Assembly (NCBI GenBank): GCA_944387555.1
Contig: CALXFH010000013.1
Coordinates: forward strand, 1-38,849
DNA: 38,849 nucleotides
Source of the DNA: an uncultured Clostridia bacterium
Lineage (GTDB): Bacteria; Bacillota; Clostridia; TANB77; CAG-508
Direction of reading: 5' to 3'
The translations under genes were made by a program, and so were the position numbers. Below, one piece after another: positions 16,425-24,123 of this stretch (position 1 is its first letter; each line of letters opens with the position of its first letter). The notes under the pieces are model-generated. The model was not told the DNA's origin. It made no database searches and saw only the letters and a list, made by a program, of their open reading frames with translations.

Positions 16425-16453
16425 AAAAATTCCTCCTTAATTAATCTAAAACA

Positions 16454-16481
16454 ATTGTAACAAAAAAATAGAAATTGTCAA
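16454..16481 (-). promoter_or_regulatory. Promoter of pyrE
   Basis: On the minus strand, TTGACA (16476-16481), 16 bases, TACAAT (16454-16459). It is back to back with the pyrF promoter, 16 bases away. Confidence 0.65.
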
Positions 16482-16497
16482 ATAAGAAAATAAACTA

Positions 16498-16526
16498 TTG
16501 AAAAAGAAATATTAAAATGATAAGAT
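16498..16526 (+). promoter_or_regulatory. Promoter of the pyrF-pyrK-pyrD operon
   Basis: TTGAAA (16498-16503), 17 bases, TAAGAT (16521-16526). Transcription would begin at about 16533, leaving a leader of about 25 bases, too short for a PyrR attenuator. Confidence 0.55.
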
Positions 16527-16557
16527 GAAAGCAAAAGAAGAGATAGGAGAAAAATAT

Positions 16558-17478
16558 ATGAATGTAATGGATAGGTTAATAGAAAAAATAATTAAATTAA
16601 AAAGCCCAGTTGTTATGGGATTAGACCCAAGATATGAAATGATTCCTGAATGTGTAAGGAATAAATATAGTTTGGATTTAGAAGGAGTATCTAAAGCTAT
16701 TTTAGAATATAACAAAACTTTAATTGATAGTACTTATGATATAATCCCTGCAATAAAACCACAGATGGCATTTTATGAGATGTTTGGAATTCCTGGTATG
16801 CAAACATTTTTAGATACTTGTAAATATGCAAAAGAAAAAGGAATGATAGTAATTGCAGATAATAAAAGAGGAGATATAGGCTCAACTGCAAAAGGATATT
16901 CTAATGCATATTTAGGAAAAACTAAAATAGGAGAAATAGAAGAAAGTGTTTTTGATGTGGATTTTATGACAGTAAACCCTTATATGGGAACAGATTGTAT
17001 AGAACCATTTGTAGAAGATTGTAAAAAATATGATAAAGGAATTTTTATATTAGCAAAAACATCTAATCCATCATCAGGAGAGTTACAAGATGAGAAGTTA
17101 GAAAATGGGGAAGAGGTATATAAAAAAGTCATTTCTTTAATAGAAAAATGGGGACAAGATTTAAGAGGAGACTTTGGCTATAGTAGTATAGCCGCTGTAG
17201 TTGGTGCAACATATCCAAAACAATTACAAGAATTAAGAAGCTTAGCACCACATACATTTTTCTTAATTCCTGGTTATGGAGCACAAGGAGGAAAAGCAGA
17301 AGATATAAAATTAGGTTTTGATAAACAAGGCTTAGGTGGAATTGTAAATGCATCTAGAAGTTTAATGTGTGCATATAAAAAAGAAGATTGGAAGAAAAAT
17401 CACAAAGAGGAAGAATATGGCTTAGCAACAAGAGAAGAAGCTTTAAGAATGAATAAAGAATTAAATTTTTTTAAGTAA
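16558..17478 (+). CDS. pyrF: Orotidine 5'-phosphate decarboxylase
   Basis: The 306-residue protein converts OMP to UMP, the last step of de novo synthesis. It is of the longer type 2 (PyrF-II) subfamily. GLDPRYE starts the barrel, and the catalytic Asp-Lys-Asp array is in ADNKRGDIGSTA. FMTVNPYMG and PGYGAQGG bind phosphate. The ATG at 16558 is chosen because AGGAGA is eight bases upstream; the ATG at 16525 has no ribosome site and overlaps the promoter. It begins an operon with pyrK 12 bases later. Confidence 0.95.
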   Translation: MNVMDRLIEKIIKLKSPVVMGLDPRYEMIPECVRNKYSLDLEGVSKAILEYNKTLIDSTYDIIPAIKPQMAFYEMFGIPGMQTFLDTCKYAKEKGMIVIADNKRGDIGSTAKGYSNAYLGKTKIGEIEESVFDVDFMTVNPYMGTDCIEPFVEDCKKYDKGIFILAKTSNPSSGELQDEKLENGEEVYKKVISLIEKWGQDLRGDFGYSSIAAVVGATYPKQLQELRSLAPHTFFLIPGYGAQGGKAEDIKLGFDKQGLGGIVNASRSLMCAYKKEDWKKNHKEEEYGLATREEALRMNKELNFFK

Positions 17479-17490
17479 AGGAGGATTAAA

Positions 17491-18282
17491 ATGCCAGAAG
17501 TTGTTAAAGCAAAATTAATAGAAAAAGAATATTTGAAACCAGATATTGTAAGATTTAAAGTAGAAGCAAAAAGCATAGTAGAAACAGCAAAACCAGGTAA
17601 CTTCTTAGAGATAAGAGTTTCTGAAACTACAGTTCCATTTTTAAGAAGACCTATTAGTATTTACAATTTAAATAAAGATGAAGGAACATTAGAATTTATT
17701 TTCCAAATAAAAGGAGAAGGAACAAAATTACTTTCTAACAAAGAAGAAGGAGATTTAATAGATATTATAGGACCTTTAGGAATGGGAACATTCAAGTTTA
17801 GTAGTTATAATAAAATTGCTGTAGTAGGAGGGGGAATAGGAGTATTTCCTTTATACGAACTATCTAAGGAAGCAAAAGAAGAAGAAAGAGAAGTAAATAT
17901 ATATTTAGGTTTTAGAAGTAAAGATTATGTTGTACTAGAAAAAGAATTTAAAGGAGTATCTGATAAATTAGTGCTTACAACAGACGATGGCTCTTATGGA
18001 ATAAAAGGTTTTGCAATAAATGAATTAGAAAAAGATTTAGAAAAAGAAAAAATAGATTGTATCTATGCTTGTGGACCACTTCCAATGCTAAGAGCAGTAA
18101 AGAAGCTAGCAATAGAAAAAGATATTCCTTGTCAAATATCTTTGGAAGAAAGAATGGGTTGTGGGATAGGAGTATGTTTAGGATGTGCTGTAAAAACCGC
18201 AAGAAGTAGTGATGAAAATCCTGAATATTGGCACGTATGTAAAGGTGGCCCAGTATTTAGAGCAAAAGATGTAGATATTTAA
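17491..18282 (+). CDS. pyrK: Dihydroorotate dehydrogenase electron-transfer subunit
   Basis: The 263-residue protein carries FAD and a [2Fe-2S] cluster and passes electrons from dihydroorotate to NAD+. FLRRPISIYN is the FAD site and VVGGGIGVFPL the NAD-binding loop. Cluster cysteines are in GCGIGVCLGC plus the later HVCKGGPVF. It works with a class 1B PyrD, encoded next. AAAGGAGG lies before the ATG, 12 bases after pyrF. Confidence 0.95.
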   Translation: MPEVVKAKLIEKEYLKPDIVRFKVEAKSIVETAKPGNFLEIRVSETTVPFLRRPISIYNLNKDEGTLEFIFQIKGEGTKLLSNKEEGDLIDIIGPLGMGTFKFSSYNKIAVVGGGIGVFPLYELSKEAKEEEREVNIYLGFRSKDYVVLEKEFKGVSDKLVLTTDDGSYGIKGFAINELEKDLEKEKIDCIYACGPLPMLRAVKKLAIEKDIPCQISLEERMGCGIGVCLGCAVKTARSSDENPEYWHVCKGGPVFRAKDVDI

Positions 18283-18303
18283 AAAGAAAGGAGAATTGAG
18301 ATA

Positions 18304-19213
18304 ATGAATACAAGTATAAATTTTGCAGGGATAAAGATGAAAAATCCAGTAACAGTAGCATCTGGTACATTTGGATATGGTAGAGAATATAGTAATTTCT
18401 TTGATTTAAGTAAACTTGGGCGGAATAATAACAAAAGGAACATCTATAAAACCTAGAAGCGGAAATAAGCCACCTAGAGTTTGTGAAACTCCAAGTGGAA
18501 TGTTAAATAGTATTGGACTTCAAAATCCAGGAGTAGAATATTTTGCAGAAAATGATTTACCATTTTTAAAGAAATTTGATACAGCAATAATAGTAAATGC
18601 TTGTGGAAGTACAGTAGAAGATTATATAGAAGTTTGTAAGATATTAGATACATTAGATATAGATGGAGTAGAATTAAATTTATCATGTCCAAATGTAAAG
18701 GAAGGTTGTATGGCATTTGGAAGTTCTTATGAAGGAGTAAAAGAAGTAACTTCTAAAGTAAGAAAAGTATTAAATAAACCTTTAATTGTAAAATTAACAC
18801 CAAATGTTTCAAATATAGCAGAAATTGCAAAAGGTGCAGAAGATGGAGGAGCTGATGGAGTTTCTTTAATTAATACATTACTTGGAATGAAAATCGATAT
18901 AGAAAAAAGAAAACCAGTCTTAGCAAATAATACTGGAGGATTATCAGGACCAGCAATAAGACCAGTTGCTGTAAGAATGGTTTATGAAGTAGCACAAGCT
19001 GTTAATATACCAATTCTAGGAATGGGTGGAATTGTAAATGGAGAAGATGCAATTGAATTTATGTTAGCAGGAGCATCAGCTATATCTATTGGTGCAGGAA
19101 ACTTCCAAGACCCATATACAAGCATAAATACAATAAAACAAATAGAAGAGTATATGGAAAAACATAATATAGAAAATATTAGTGATATAGTAGGAAAAGT
19201 GACAATGAACTGA
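18304..19213 (+). pseudogene. pyrD: Dihydroorotate dehydrogenase catalytic subunit, frameshifted
   Basis: The gene begins at ATG 18304 after AAAGGAG, reading [20 protein letters not shown] and on to FFDLSKLG. There the frame runs GGG CGG and soon stops. The rest ([14 protein letters not shown] onward) is in the +1 frame from 18416. Removing one G of 18418-18420 restores a normal DHODH of about 302 residues. The remainder has the class 1B features ELNLSCPN (catalytic Cys), NNTGGLSGPA and GMGGIVNG, with no other lesion. Alternatives are a sequencing error, a real mutation, or +1 frameshifting at CTT-GGG-C. With pyrK intact next to it, a recent event or recoding seems more likely than old decay. 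Confidence 0.9.
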
Positions 19214-19223
19214 AATTTATTGT

Positions 19224-19252
19224 TTGCAATTTTACATGAAATAATCTATAAT
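19224..19252 (+). promoter_or_regulatory. Promoter of the 19299 gene
   Basis: TTGCAA (19224-19229), 17 bases containing ATTTTACATGAAAT, then TATAAT (19247-19252). A small hairpin GTGT-AAAT-ACAC (19262-19273) follows near the expected RNA 5' end. Confidence 0.7.
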
Positions 19253-19275
19253 AGTATAGAAGTGTAAATACACAA

Positions 19276-19297
19276 GGTTATCTTAGGAGGAATAACC
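19276..19297 (+). promoter_or_regulatory. Ribosome binding site displayed in a hairpin loop
   Basis: GGTTAT (19276-19281) pairs with ATAACC (19292-19297) around a ten-base loop that contains AGGAGG. The ATG follows two bases later. The loop would keep the SD exposed. Confidence 0.5.
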
Positions 19298-19298
19298 A

Positions 19299-19685
19299 AT
19301 GGGAAACATCATAATTACAGCAGAGAATATGTCAAAAATAGTAACGGAAACTCTTAAGAAATGCTTTTTTGAAGAGGGAGAGGATACTAGCAATTTTGTT
19401 AAGGTTGAAGGAATATCATACATCTTTGGATTTCACCCTGAACGGCTAGAAGAGCAGCGCGAAATTGTAACTGTATTACTTGCAGAGTTGCCAGAAGAAT
19501 TCAAAAAGGGATATTCATTTCTTTACCTTTGTAAAAACAAGAATGGCGAGTTGTGGACAGACTCACAAGCTGTTTGTGAGCAACTTGTTGTAATGGCAAT
19601 TGGTTTAGACTTAATGGAATATTGTTTGCCAAGAGAAATGTGGTTTATTCTGCCTGGGGGTGTACCATATTTGATTGTTAAATAA
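19299..19685 (+). CDS. Hypothetical soluble protein, compositionally distinct
   Basis: I do not recognise this 128-residue protein. It lacks a signal or membrane segment. It has an acidic N-terminal half, then LAELPEEFKKGYSFLYLCKN and a hydrophobic C-terminus (MWFILPGGVPYLIV). Codon use is less AT-biased than in neighbours, with CGG, CGC and CAG codons present. It stands alone between a strong promoter and a strong terminator. Recent transfer is a plausible inference. Confidence 0.6.
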   Translation: MGNIIITAENMSKIVTETLKKCFFEEGEDTSNFVKVEGISYIFGFHPERLEEQREIVTVLLAELPEEFKKGYSFLYLCKNKNGELWTDSQAVCEQLVVMAIGLDLMEYCLPREMWFILPGGVPYLIVK

Positions 19686-19694
19686 CGGTACACA

Positions 19695-19731
19695 AAAAGG
19701 AAGTTCATCTTAAAAGGTTGAGCTTCCTTTT
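19695..19731 (+). terminator. Terminator of the 19299 gene
   Basis: AAAAGGAAGTTCA pairs with TGAGCTTCCTTTT (13 pairs with one G-T), with a T-rich end. Confidence 0.8.
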
Positions 19732-19744
19732 ATTAATTTAAAAA

Positions 19745-20146
19745 TTAAATAAAATTTATAACATTAATAACTATTGTATAAATAGCCCACAAAGAAAAAT
19801 ATATAATAACATAATACCATTTTGGATAAAAGAATTTTAAATGTTTTTTATTTGAGATGGTGTTTATTATATATAATAAATCTAATAAAAATAGATATAC
19901 AATTAAAATAAATAAAAATGGATTATAGAAAAATGCATCTCTAAAATTACCATTTATAAAATTTGTAACGCATCTAGTAGCACCACAACTAGGACAAGTT
20001 ACATTATAATTTTCTTTCCAATAACAACTAGGGGTTAAATTTTTAAAAGGAGAGTTCACAAAAATAAATATCATAGCAAGTAGAACTATAATAGATATTT
20101 GTATAATTATTAACTTAGAATATTTTTTATTTAAAAAATTTTTCAT
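19745..20146 (-). CDS. DUF2752 membrane protein
   Basis: The 133-residue protein has about three membrane segments and the DUF2752 signature CPSCGATR in the loop after the first segment. The paired cysteines suggest a metal site; the function is not known. TAGGAGTTTATT precedes the ATG. The DUF4190 gene lies just upstream on the same strand, a pairing often seen in Clostridia, but a terminator separates them. Confidence 0.8.
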   Translation of the reverse strand: MKNFLNKKYSKLIIIQISIIVLLAMIFIFVNSPFKNLTPSCYWKENYNVTCPSCGATRCVTNFINGNFRDAFFYNPFLFILIVYLFLLDLLYIINTISNKKHLKFFYPKWYYVIIYFSLWAIYTIVINVINFI

Positions 20147-20168
20147 AATAAACTCCTAAAAATGGCCT

Positions 20169-20209
20169 AAAATAAATCGCAAGTTCTTTTTTTAGTTGCG
20201 ATTTATTTT
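20169..20209 (-). terminator. Terminator between the DUF4190 and DUF2752 genes
   Basis: AAAATAAATCGCAA (20169-20182) is the exact complement of TTGCGATTTATTTT (20196-20209). Read on the minus strand it follows the DUF4190 gene and ends in a T tract. Confidence 0.7.
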
Positions 20210-20229
20210 TGTATTTAATTATAATTAAA

Positions 20230-20481
20230 TTAAGATAAAACTGATACAAAAGAAAGTACACCAAGTACCATTAAACCGTATAATGCAAGTGCTACTATAC
20301 CTAAAACTAGACCAGCAATTCCCATACCTTTTCCACCTTTTTTCATTCCTACAACACCAAATATTATTGCAAGAATTGCACAAGGTATAGAAACAACAGG
20401 GTAACAGAATAATACAACAGCTATAATTCCTAATACCATAGCGGCTATGCTAAGGCCTTTAGATTCTTGTTTTTCGTCCAT
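20230..20481 (-). CDS. DUF4190 small membrane protein
   Basis: Starting at the ATG at 20481, preceded by AAAGGGGTGAATC, the protein has 83 residues with two Gly/Ala/Val-rich membrane segments (LSIAAMVLGIIAVVLFCYP and MGIAGLVLGIVALALYGL), joined by GMKKGGKG. This repeat layout is typical of DUF4190. An upstream in-frame start at 20529 overlaps the promoter and is rejected. The function is not known. Confidence 0.75.
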   Translation of the reverse strand: MDEKQESKGLSIAAMVLGIIAVVLFCYPVVSIPCAILAIIFGVVGMKKGGKGMGIAGLVLGIVALALYGLMVLGVLSFVSVLS

Positions 20482-20508
20482 TAGATTCACCCCTTTATAA
20501 ATATTTAA

Positions 20509-20548
20509 TCTATAACTATATTGTGACATTTTTCAACAAAATTGTCAA
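20509..20548 (-). promoter_or_regulatory. Promoter of the DUF4190 gene
   Basis: On the minus strand, TTGAAA (20531-20536), 16 bases, TATAGA (20509-20514). An alternative is TTGACA (20543-20548), 17 bases, CACAAT. Confidence 0.45.
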
Positions 20549-20581
20549 TAAAATTAAGAAAAAATCTATAAATTCAACCAA

Positions 20582-20610
20582 TTGATAAAAATGTAAAATT
20601 ATGTTATACT
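20582..20610 (+). promoter_or_regulatory. Promoter of the GNAT gene
   Basis: TTGATA (20582-20587), 17 bases, TATACT (20605-20610). The spacer ATGTAAAATTATGT is nearly identical to that of the promoter at 29570-29599. A hairpin ACATAA/TTATGT follows at about 20620-20637. Confidence 0.65.
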
Positions 20611-20679
20611 TATGTATATAACATAAAAAAGTTATGTAAAAATATTTGTGTTCTAAAAAAATGCTTGAAAGGAATTTAT

Positions 20680-21165
20680 ATGACTAAAATCGAGATTTTA
20701 AAAGCTTCTAAATATCTAGAAAAGGAACATAAAGCATTTTCTAATATTGTTTCAAAAGCATATGAAATTACGGAGGAAACAGACAAAGATTACAAAGACC
20801 GTTTTTCGTGGTATTGGGAAAAAGTTGTGCCAGGAGTACTTAATGGGACAAGAGATATTTTCCTTGCTGAGCTCAATGGTGAAGTTGCTGGATGTGCAAT
20901 TTTGAAAAAAGAAGATGGAGAAAAGAAAATCTGTACGCTTCTTGTTTTTGATAAATATAGAAACATGGGAATTGCAACTAGATTACTTGAAGAAGCATTC
21001 AAGTATCTTAAAACAACGACTCCACTAATTACAATTGCAGAGTACAAAGTTAAGCAATTTATTCCAATAATCAGAAAATACGGTTGGCGGAGGACACAAA
21101 TACTTGAAAAAGGCTATTATAATGGCCTTTCACGAGAGTTTGTATTTAATGGCAAAATCTCGTAA
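20680..21165 (+). CDS. GNAT-family N-acetyltransferase
   Basis: The 161-residue cytoplasmic protein has the GNAT layout. LAELNGEVAGCAILKK forms the beta hairpin, CTLLVFDKYRNMGIATRLLE carries motif A with the acetyl-CoA loop RNMGIA, and a C-terminal FIPIIRKYGWRRTQ is like other GNATs. The acceptor is unknown. The ATG at 20680 is preferred over the TTG at 20665 because AAAGGAA lies between them. Its codon use is less AT-biased than neighbours. It is monocistronic. Confidence 0.8.
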   Translation: MTKIEILKASKYLEKEHKAFSNIVSKAYEITEETDKDYKDRFSWYWEKVVPGVLNGTRDIFLAELNGEVAGCAILKKEDGEKKICTLLVFDKYRNMGIATRLLEEAFKYLKTTTPLITIAEYKVKQFIPIIRKYGWRRTQILEKGYYNGLSREFVFNGKIS

Positions 21166-21168
21166 TAT

Positions 21169-21198
21169 AAGCCCAGAAGGATATTTCTTTCTGGGCTT
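21169..21198. terminator. Bidirectional terminator between the GNAT and ASCH genes
   Basis: AAGCCCAGAA and TTCTGGGCTT form a perfect ten-pair stem with T/A runs on both sides. Confidence 0.8.
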
Positions 21199-21202
21199 AC
21201 TT

Positions 21203-21544
21203 TTATAATTTTTCTATTCTAATTCCCAATATTCCATATTTCTTTTGTTCTTCAGGAGTATAGAATTCTTGCAATACATCTAAAAGTTCTTTTTTAGTCA
21301 TAGACTTATCTGCTAAAATACTAATATCAAAATCTTTAAATAAATCAGAAAAAGAATTATATCGAAGTAATCCACAAACTTTAACTTTTAATTTATCCTT
21401 CATATCAGGAAGTTTAAGAAATTCAATTTCATCTCCTAAATTAATAATAGATCTTTTCTCATCATATAGGCGTAATTCAATCCTTTTAGTTCCATTTTGT
21501 ATATAATCAAAAAATCTTCCTTCTAATTTCATTTGGTGTACCAT
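21203..21544 (-). CDS. ASCH-domain protein
   Basis: The 113-residue protein fits the ASCH (PUA-like) fold. The N-terminal MKLEGRFFDYIQNGTKRIELRL has the family GxKxxExR-type motif, and DEIEFLKL forms the barrel strand. Members bind RNA or hydrolyse modified nucleosides such as N4-acetylcytidine; the activity here is not determined. AAGGAGGAAATTATC precedes the ATG. It is a single gene. Confidence 0.75.
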   Translation of the reverse strand: MVHQMKLEGRFFDYIQNGTKRIELRLYDEKRSIINLGDEIEFLKLPDMKDKLKVKVCGLLRYNSFSDLFKDFDISILADKSMTKKELLDVLQEFYTPEEQKKYGILGIRIEKL

Positions 21545-21649
21545 GATAATTTCCTCCTTATAAACTAATTAAAACACAAATAAGATAAATAGTCTATATT
21601 TTTATTAATTTATTTCTTCTTTTTTTCGACTTAAAATTACAAAAAATAG

Positions 21650-21678
21650 TTGTATAAAAATCTCTACTTTGATATAAT
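21650..21678 (+). promoter_or_regulatory. Promoter of the hydrogenase operon
   Basis: TTGTAT (21650-21655), 17 bases, TATAAT (21673-21678), about 40 bases before the first start codon. Confidence 0.65.
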
Positions 21679-21718
21679 TTAAGAAACTTAGAAATAAACT
21701 CTATAAAGGAGGAGTATC

Positions 21719-22219
21719 ATGGAAAAAGAAAATAAACAATGTAATGAAAAAGATTTGTTCTTAGAAAAATTATTTCAGGAGTATTTACCAGAAAAAGACA
21801 ATTTAATTCAAATGTTAAACGAAATTCAAGAGCATTATGGGTATGTACCAATGCATGTTCAAAAAGAATTATCTGAATATTTAAAAATTCCAATGGCAGA
21901 AATATATGGTGTGGTTACTTTTTATTCAAGATTTTCATTAGAACCACAAGGAAAATATAAAATATCTGTATGCTTAGGAACAGCTTGTTTTGTTAAAGGT
22001 TCACAAAAAATAATGGATAGATTAACAGATAGACTAAAAATAGAACCAGGACAAACAACCAAAGATGGATTATTTACAATAGAGCAAACAAGATGTGTTG
22101 GAGCATGTGGTTTAGCACCTGTCTTTACCGTAAACGGTGAAGTTTATGGAAAAGCAAGTGTGCAAAAACTAGATCAAGTTTTAGATGAATTAATAAATAA
22201 AGAAAAGCAGAGTTCATAA
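21719..22219 (+). CDS. hydC: [FeFe]-hydrogenase NuoE-like subunit (HydC/HndA)
   Basis: The 166-residue protein has the NuoE helical N-terminus (about 15-70) and a thioredoxin-like [2Fe-2S] domain. The cluster ligands are C85 and C90 in CLGTAC, and C126 and C130 in CVGAC. In HydABC hydrogenases it passes electrons between the NuoF-like flavin subunit and the rest. AAAGGAGGAG precedes the ATG. It begins a three-gene operon; the next gene starts 30 bases later. Confidence 0.92.
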   Translation: MEKENKQCNEKDLFLEKLFQEYLPEKDNLIQMLNEIQEHYGYVPMHVQKELSEYLKIPMAEIYGVVTFYSRFSLEPQGKYKISVCLGTACFVKGSQKIMDRLTDRLKIEPGQTTKDGLFTIEQTRCVGACGLAPVFTVNGEVYGKASVQKLDQVLDELINKEKQSS

Positions 22220-22249
22220 TTACTAACTAAAAAAGTTGGGAGGAATAAA

Positions 22250-24106
22250 ATGAAAACATTAGAGGAAATTCATGAAATAAGAGAAAATAAAAGAAGAGAA
22301 TTAGACTTAAGGGTAAATACTAAAGCAGATACAAGAGAAAAACATATTTTAGTGTGCCATGGAACTGGTTGTACTTCTTCAAAATCTCCAGAAATATTAG
22401 AAAATTTTAGAAGGATATTAAAAGAAAAAAATATAGAAAATGTAAGGGTCATCAAAACAGGATGTTTTGGATTATGTGCAAAAGGTCCAATTGTTATAAT
22501 TAGACCAGAAGATACTTTTTATGCTATGGTGACTCCTGAGGATTGTGAAGAAATTATACAAACACATATAGTAGAAGGAAAAAGAGTAGAAAGATTACTA
22601 TGTAAAGATATAGATGGGAAAATAGTAAATAGCTTAGATGAATTAAATTTCTATAAAAAACAAAAAAGAATAGCTCTTAAAAACTGCGGTGTTATAAATC
22701 CTGAAGATATTGATGAATACATTGCTTTTGATGGATACAAAGCGTTAGAAAGAGTATTAGATGTAATGTCACCTGAAGAAGTAATAGAGGTTATAAAAAA
22801 ATCTGGTCTTCGTGGTAGAGGTGGAGCAGGTTTTCCTACAGGTAAGAAATGGGAACTAACAAGAGCAAGTGAAGGAAAACAAAAATATGTAGTTTGTAAT
22901 GCAGATGAAGGAGACCCTGGAGCTTTTATGGATAGAAGTATCCTAGAAGGAGACCCACACGCAGTACTTGAAGCTATGACAATTGCAGGATACTCAATAG
23001 GTGCAAATAAAGGATATATTTACGTAAGAGCAGAATATCCAATTGCAGTAAAAAGATTAGACATTGCAATTAAACAAGCAAGAGATTATGGTTTACTTGG
23101 TAAAAATATATTTAATTCTGGATTTGACTTTGATATTGAAATAAGATTAGGTGCAGGTGCATTTGTATGTGGAGAAGAAACAGCACTATTAGAGTCAATA
23201 GAAGGAAAACGTGGTCAGCCAAGAGTAAAACCACCATATCCTGCACAAGCAGGTCTATGGGGAAAACCAACATTAATTAATAATGTAGAAACATATGCAA
23301 ATATTGCTCAAATTATTTTAAAAGGAGCTGATTGGTATTCATCAATTGGAACAGAAAAATCAAAAGGAACTAAAGTATTTGCTTTAGGTGGAAATGTAAA
23401 TAATATAGGATTAGTAGAAGTACCTATGGGAACAACTTTAAGAGAGATTGTGTATGATATAGGTGGAGGAATACCAAATGGAAGAAAGTTCAAAGCAGCA
23501 CAAACAGGAGGACCATCTGGTGGTTGTATACCAAAAGAACACTTAGACACACCAATAGATTATGAGTCTTTAAAAGAAATAGGTTCTATGATGGGGTCAG
23601 GTGGATTAATTGTAATGGATGATACTAAATGTATGGTATCACTTGCTAAATTTTATTTAGAATTTACTGTAAGTGAAAGCTGTGGTAAATGTACTCCTTG
23701 CAGAATAGGAACAAAAAGAATGTTAGAAATACTAGAAAAACTATGTAATGGCGAAGGAGAAGAAATAGATATTTATAGATTAGAGGCATTAGCAAAAAAT
23801 ATACAAAAAGCTAGTATCTGTGGACTTGGGCAAAGTGCTCCAAATCCAGTTCTTAGCACATTAAATTATTTTAGAGAAGAATTTATGGAACATGCAATAG
23901 ATAAAGCATGTAGAACGGCTGAATGTAAGGCACTCGCAAAAATTGGAATAGATGAAGAAAAATGTAAGGGCTGTGGACTATGTCAAAAACATTGTCCGGT
24001 AAATGCAATAAAAGGAGAAGGCAGAGAAAAAAGAGTAATAGACCAAGATTTATGCATCAAATGTGGTACTTGTATTGCAACTTGCCCATTCCATGCAATA
24101 AATTAG
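22250..24106 (+). CDS. hydB: NADH-binding NuoF-like hydrogenase subunit (HydB/HndC)
   Basis: At 618 residues it combines an N-terminal thioredoxin-like [2Fe-2S] domain (C36, C41, C72, C76), the NuoF flavin/NADH domain (GRGGAGFPTGKKW, the FMN loop GEETALLESIEGKRGQP) and a [4Fe-4S] site SCGKCTPCR. A C-terminal two-cluster ferredoxin follows (CKGCGLCQKHCP and CIKCGTCIATCP). This layout is that of electron-bifurcating HydB, which couples NADH and reduced ferredoxin to H2 formation. GGGAGGAA lies before the ATG. The next gene starts 17 bases later. Confidence 0.95.
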   Translation: MKTLEEIHEIRENKRRELDLRVNTKADTREKHILVCHGTGCTSSKSPEILENFRRILKEKNIENVRVIKTGCFGLCAKGPIVIIRPEDTFYAMVTPEDCEEIIQTHIVEGKRVERLLCKDIDGKIVNSLDELNFYKKQKRIALKNCGVINPEDIDEYIAFDGYKALERVLDVMSPEEVIEVIKKSGLRGRGGAGFPTGKKWELTRASEGKQKYVVCNADEGDPGAFMDRSILEGDPHAVLEAMTIAGYSIGANKGYIYVRAEYPIAVKRLDIAIKQARDYGLLGKNIFNSGFDFDIEIRLGAGAFVCGEETALLESIEGKRGQPRVKPPYPAQAGLWGKPTLINNVETYANIAQIILKGADWYSSIGTEKSKGTKVFALGGNVNNIGLVEVPMGTTLREIVYDIGGGIPNGRKFKAAQTGGPSGGCIPKEHLDTPIDYESLKEIGSMMGSGGLIVMDDTKCMVSLAKFYLEFTVSESCGKCTPCRIGTKRMLEILEKLCNGEGEEIDIYRLEALAKNIQKASICGLGQSAPNPVLSTLNYFREEFMEHAIDKACRTAECKALAKIGIDEEKCKGCGLCQKHCPVNAIKGEGREKRVIDQDLCIKCGTCIATCPFHAIN

Positions 24107-24123
24107 AAATAGGAGGATAAGCA

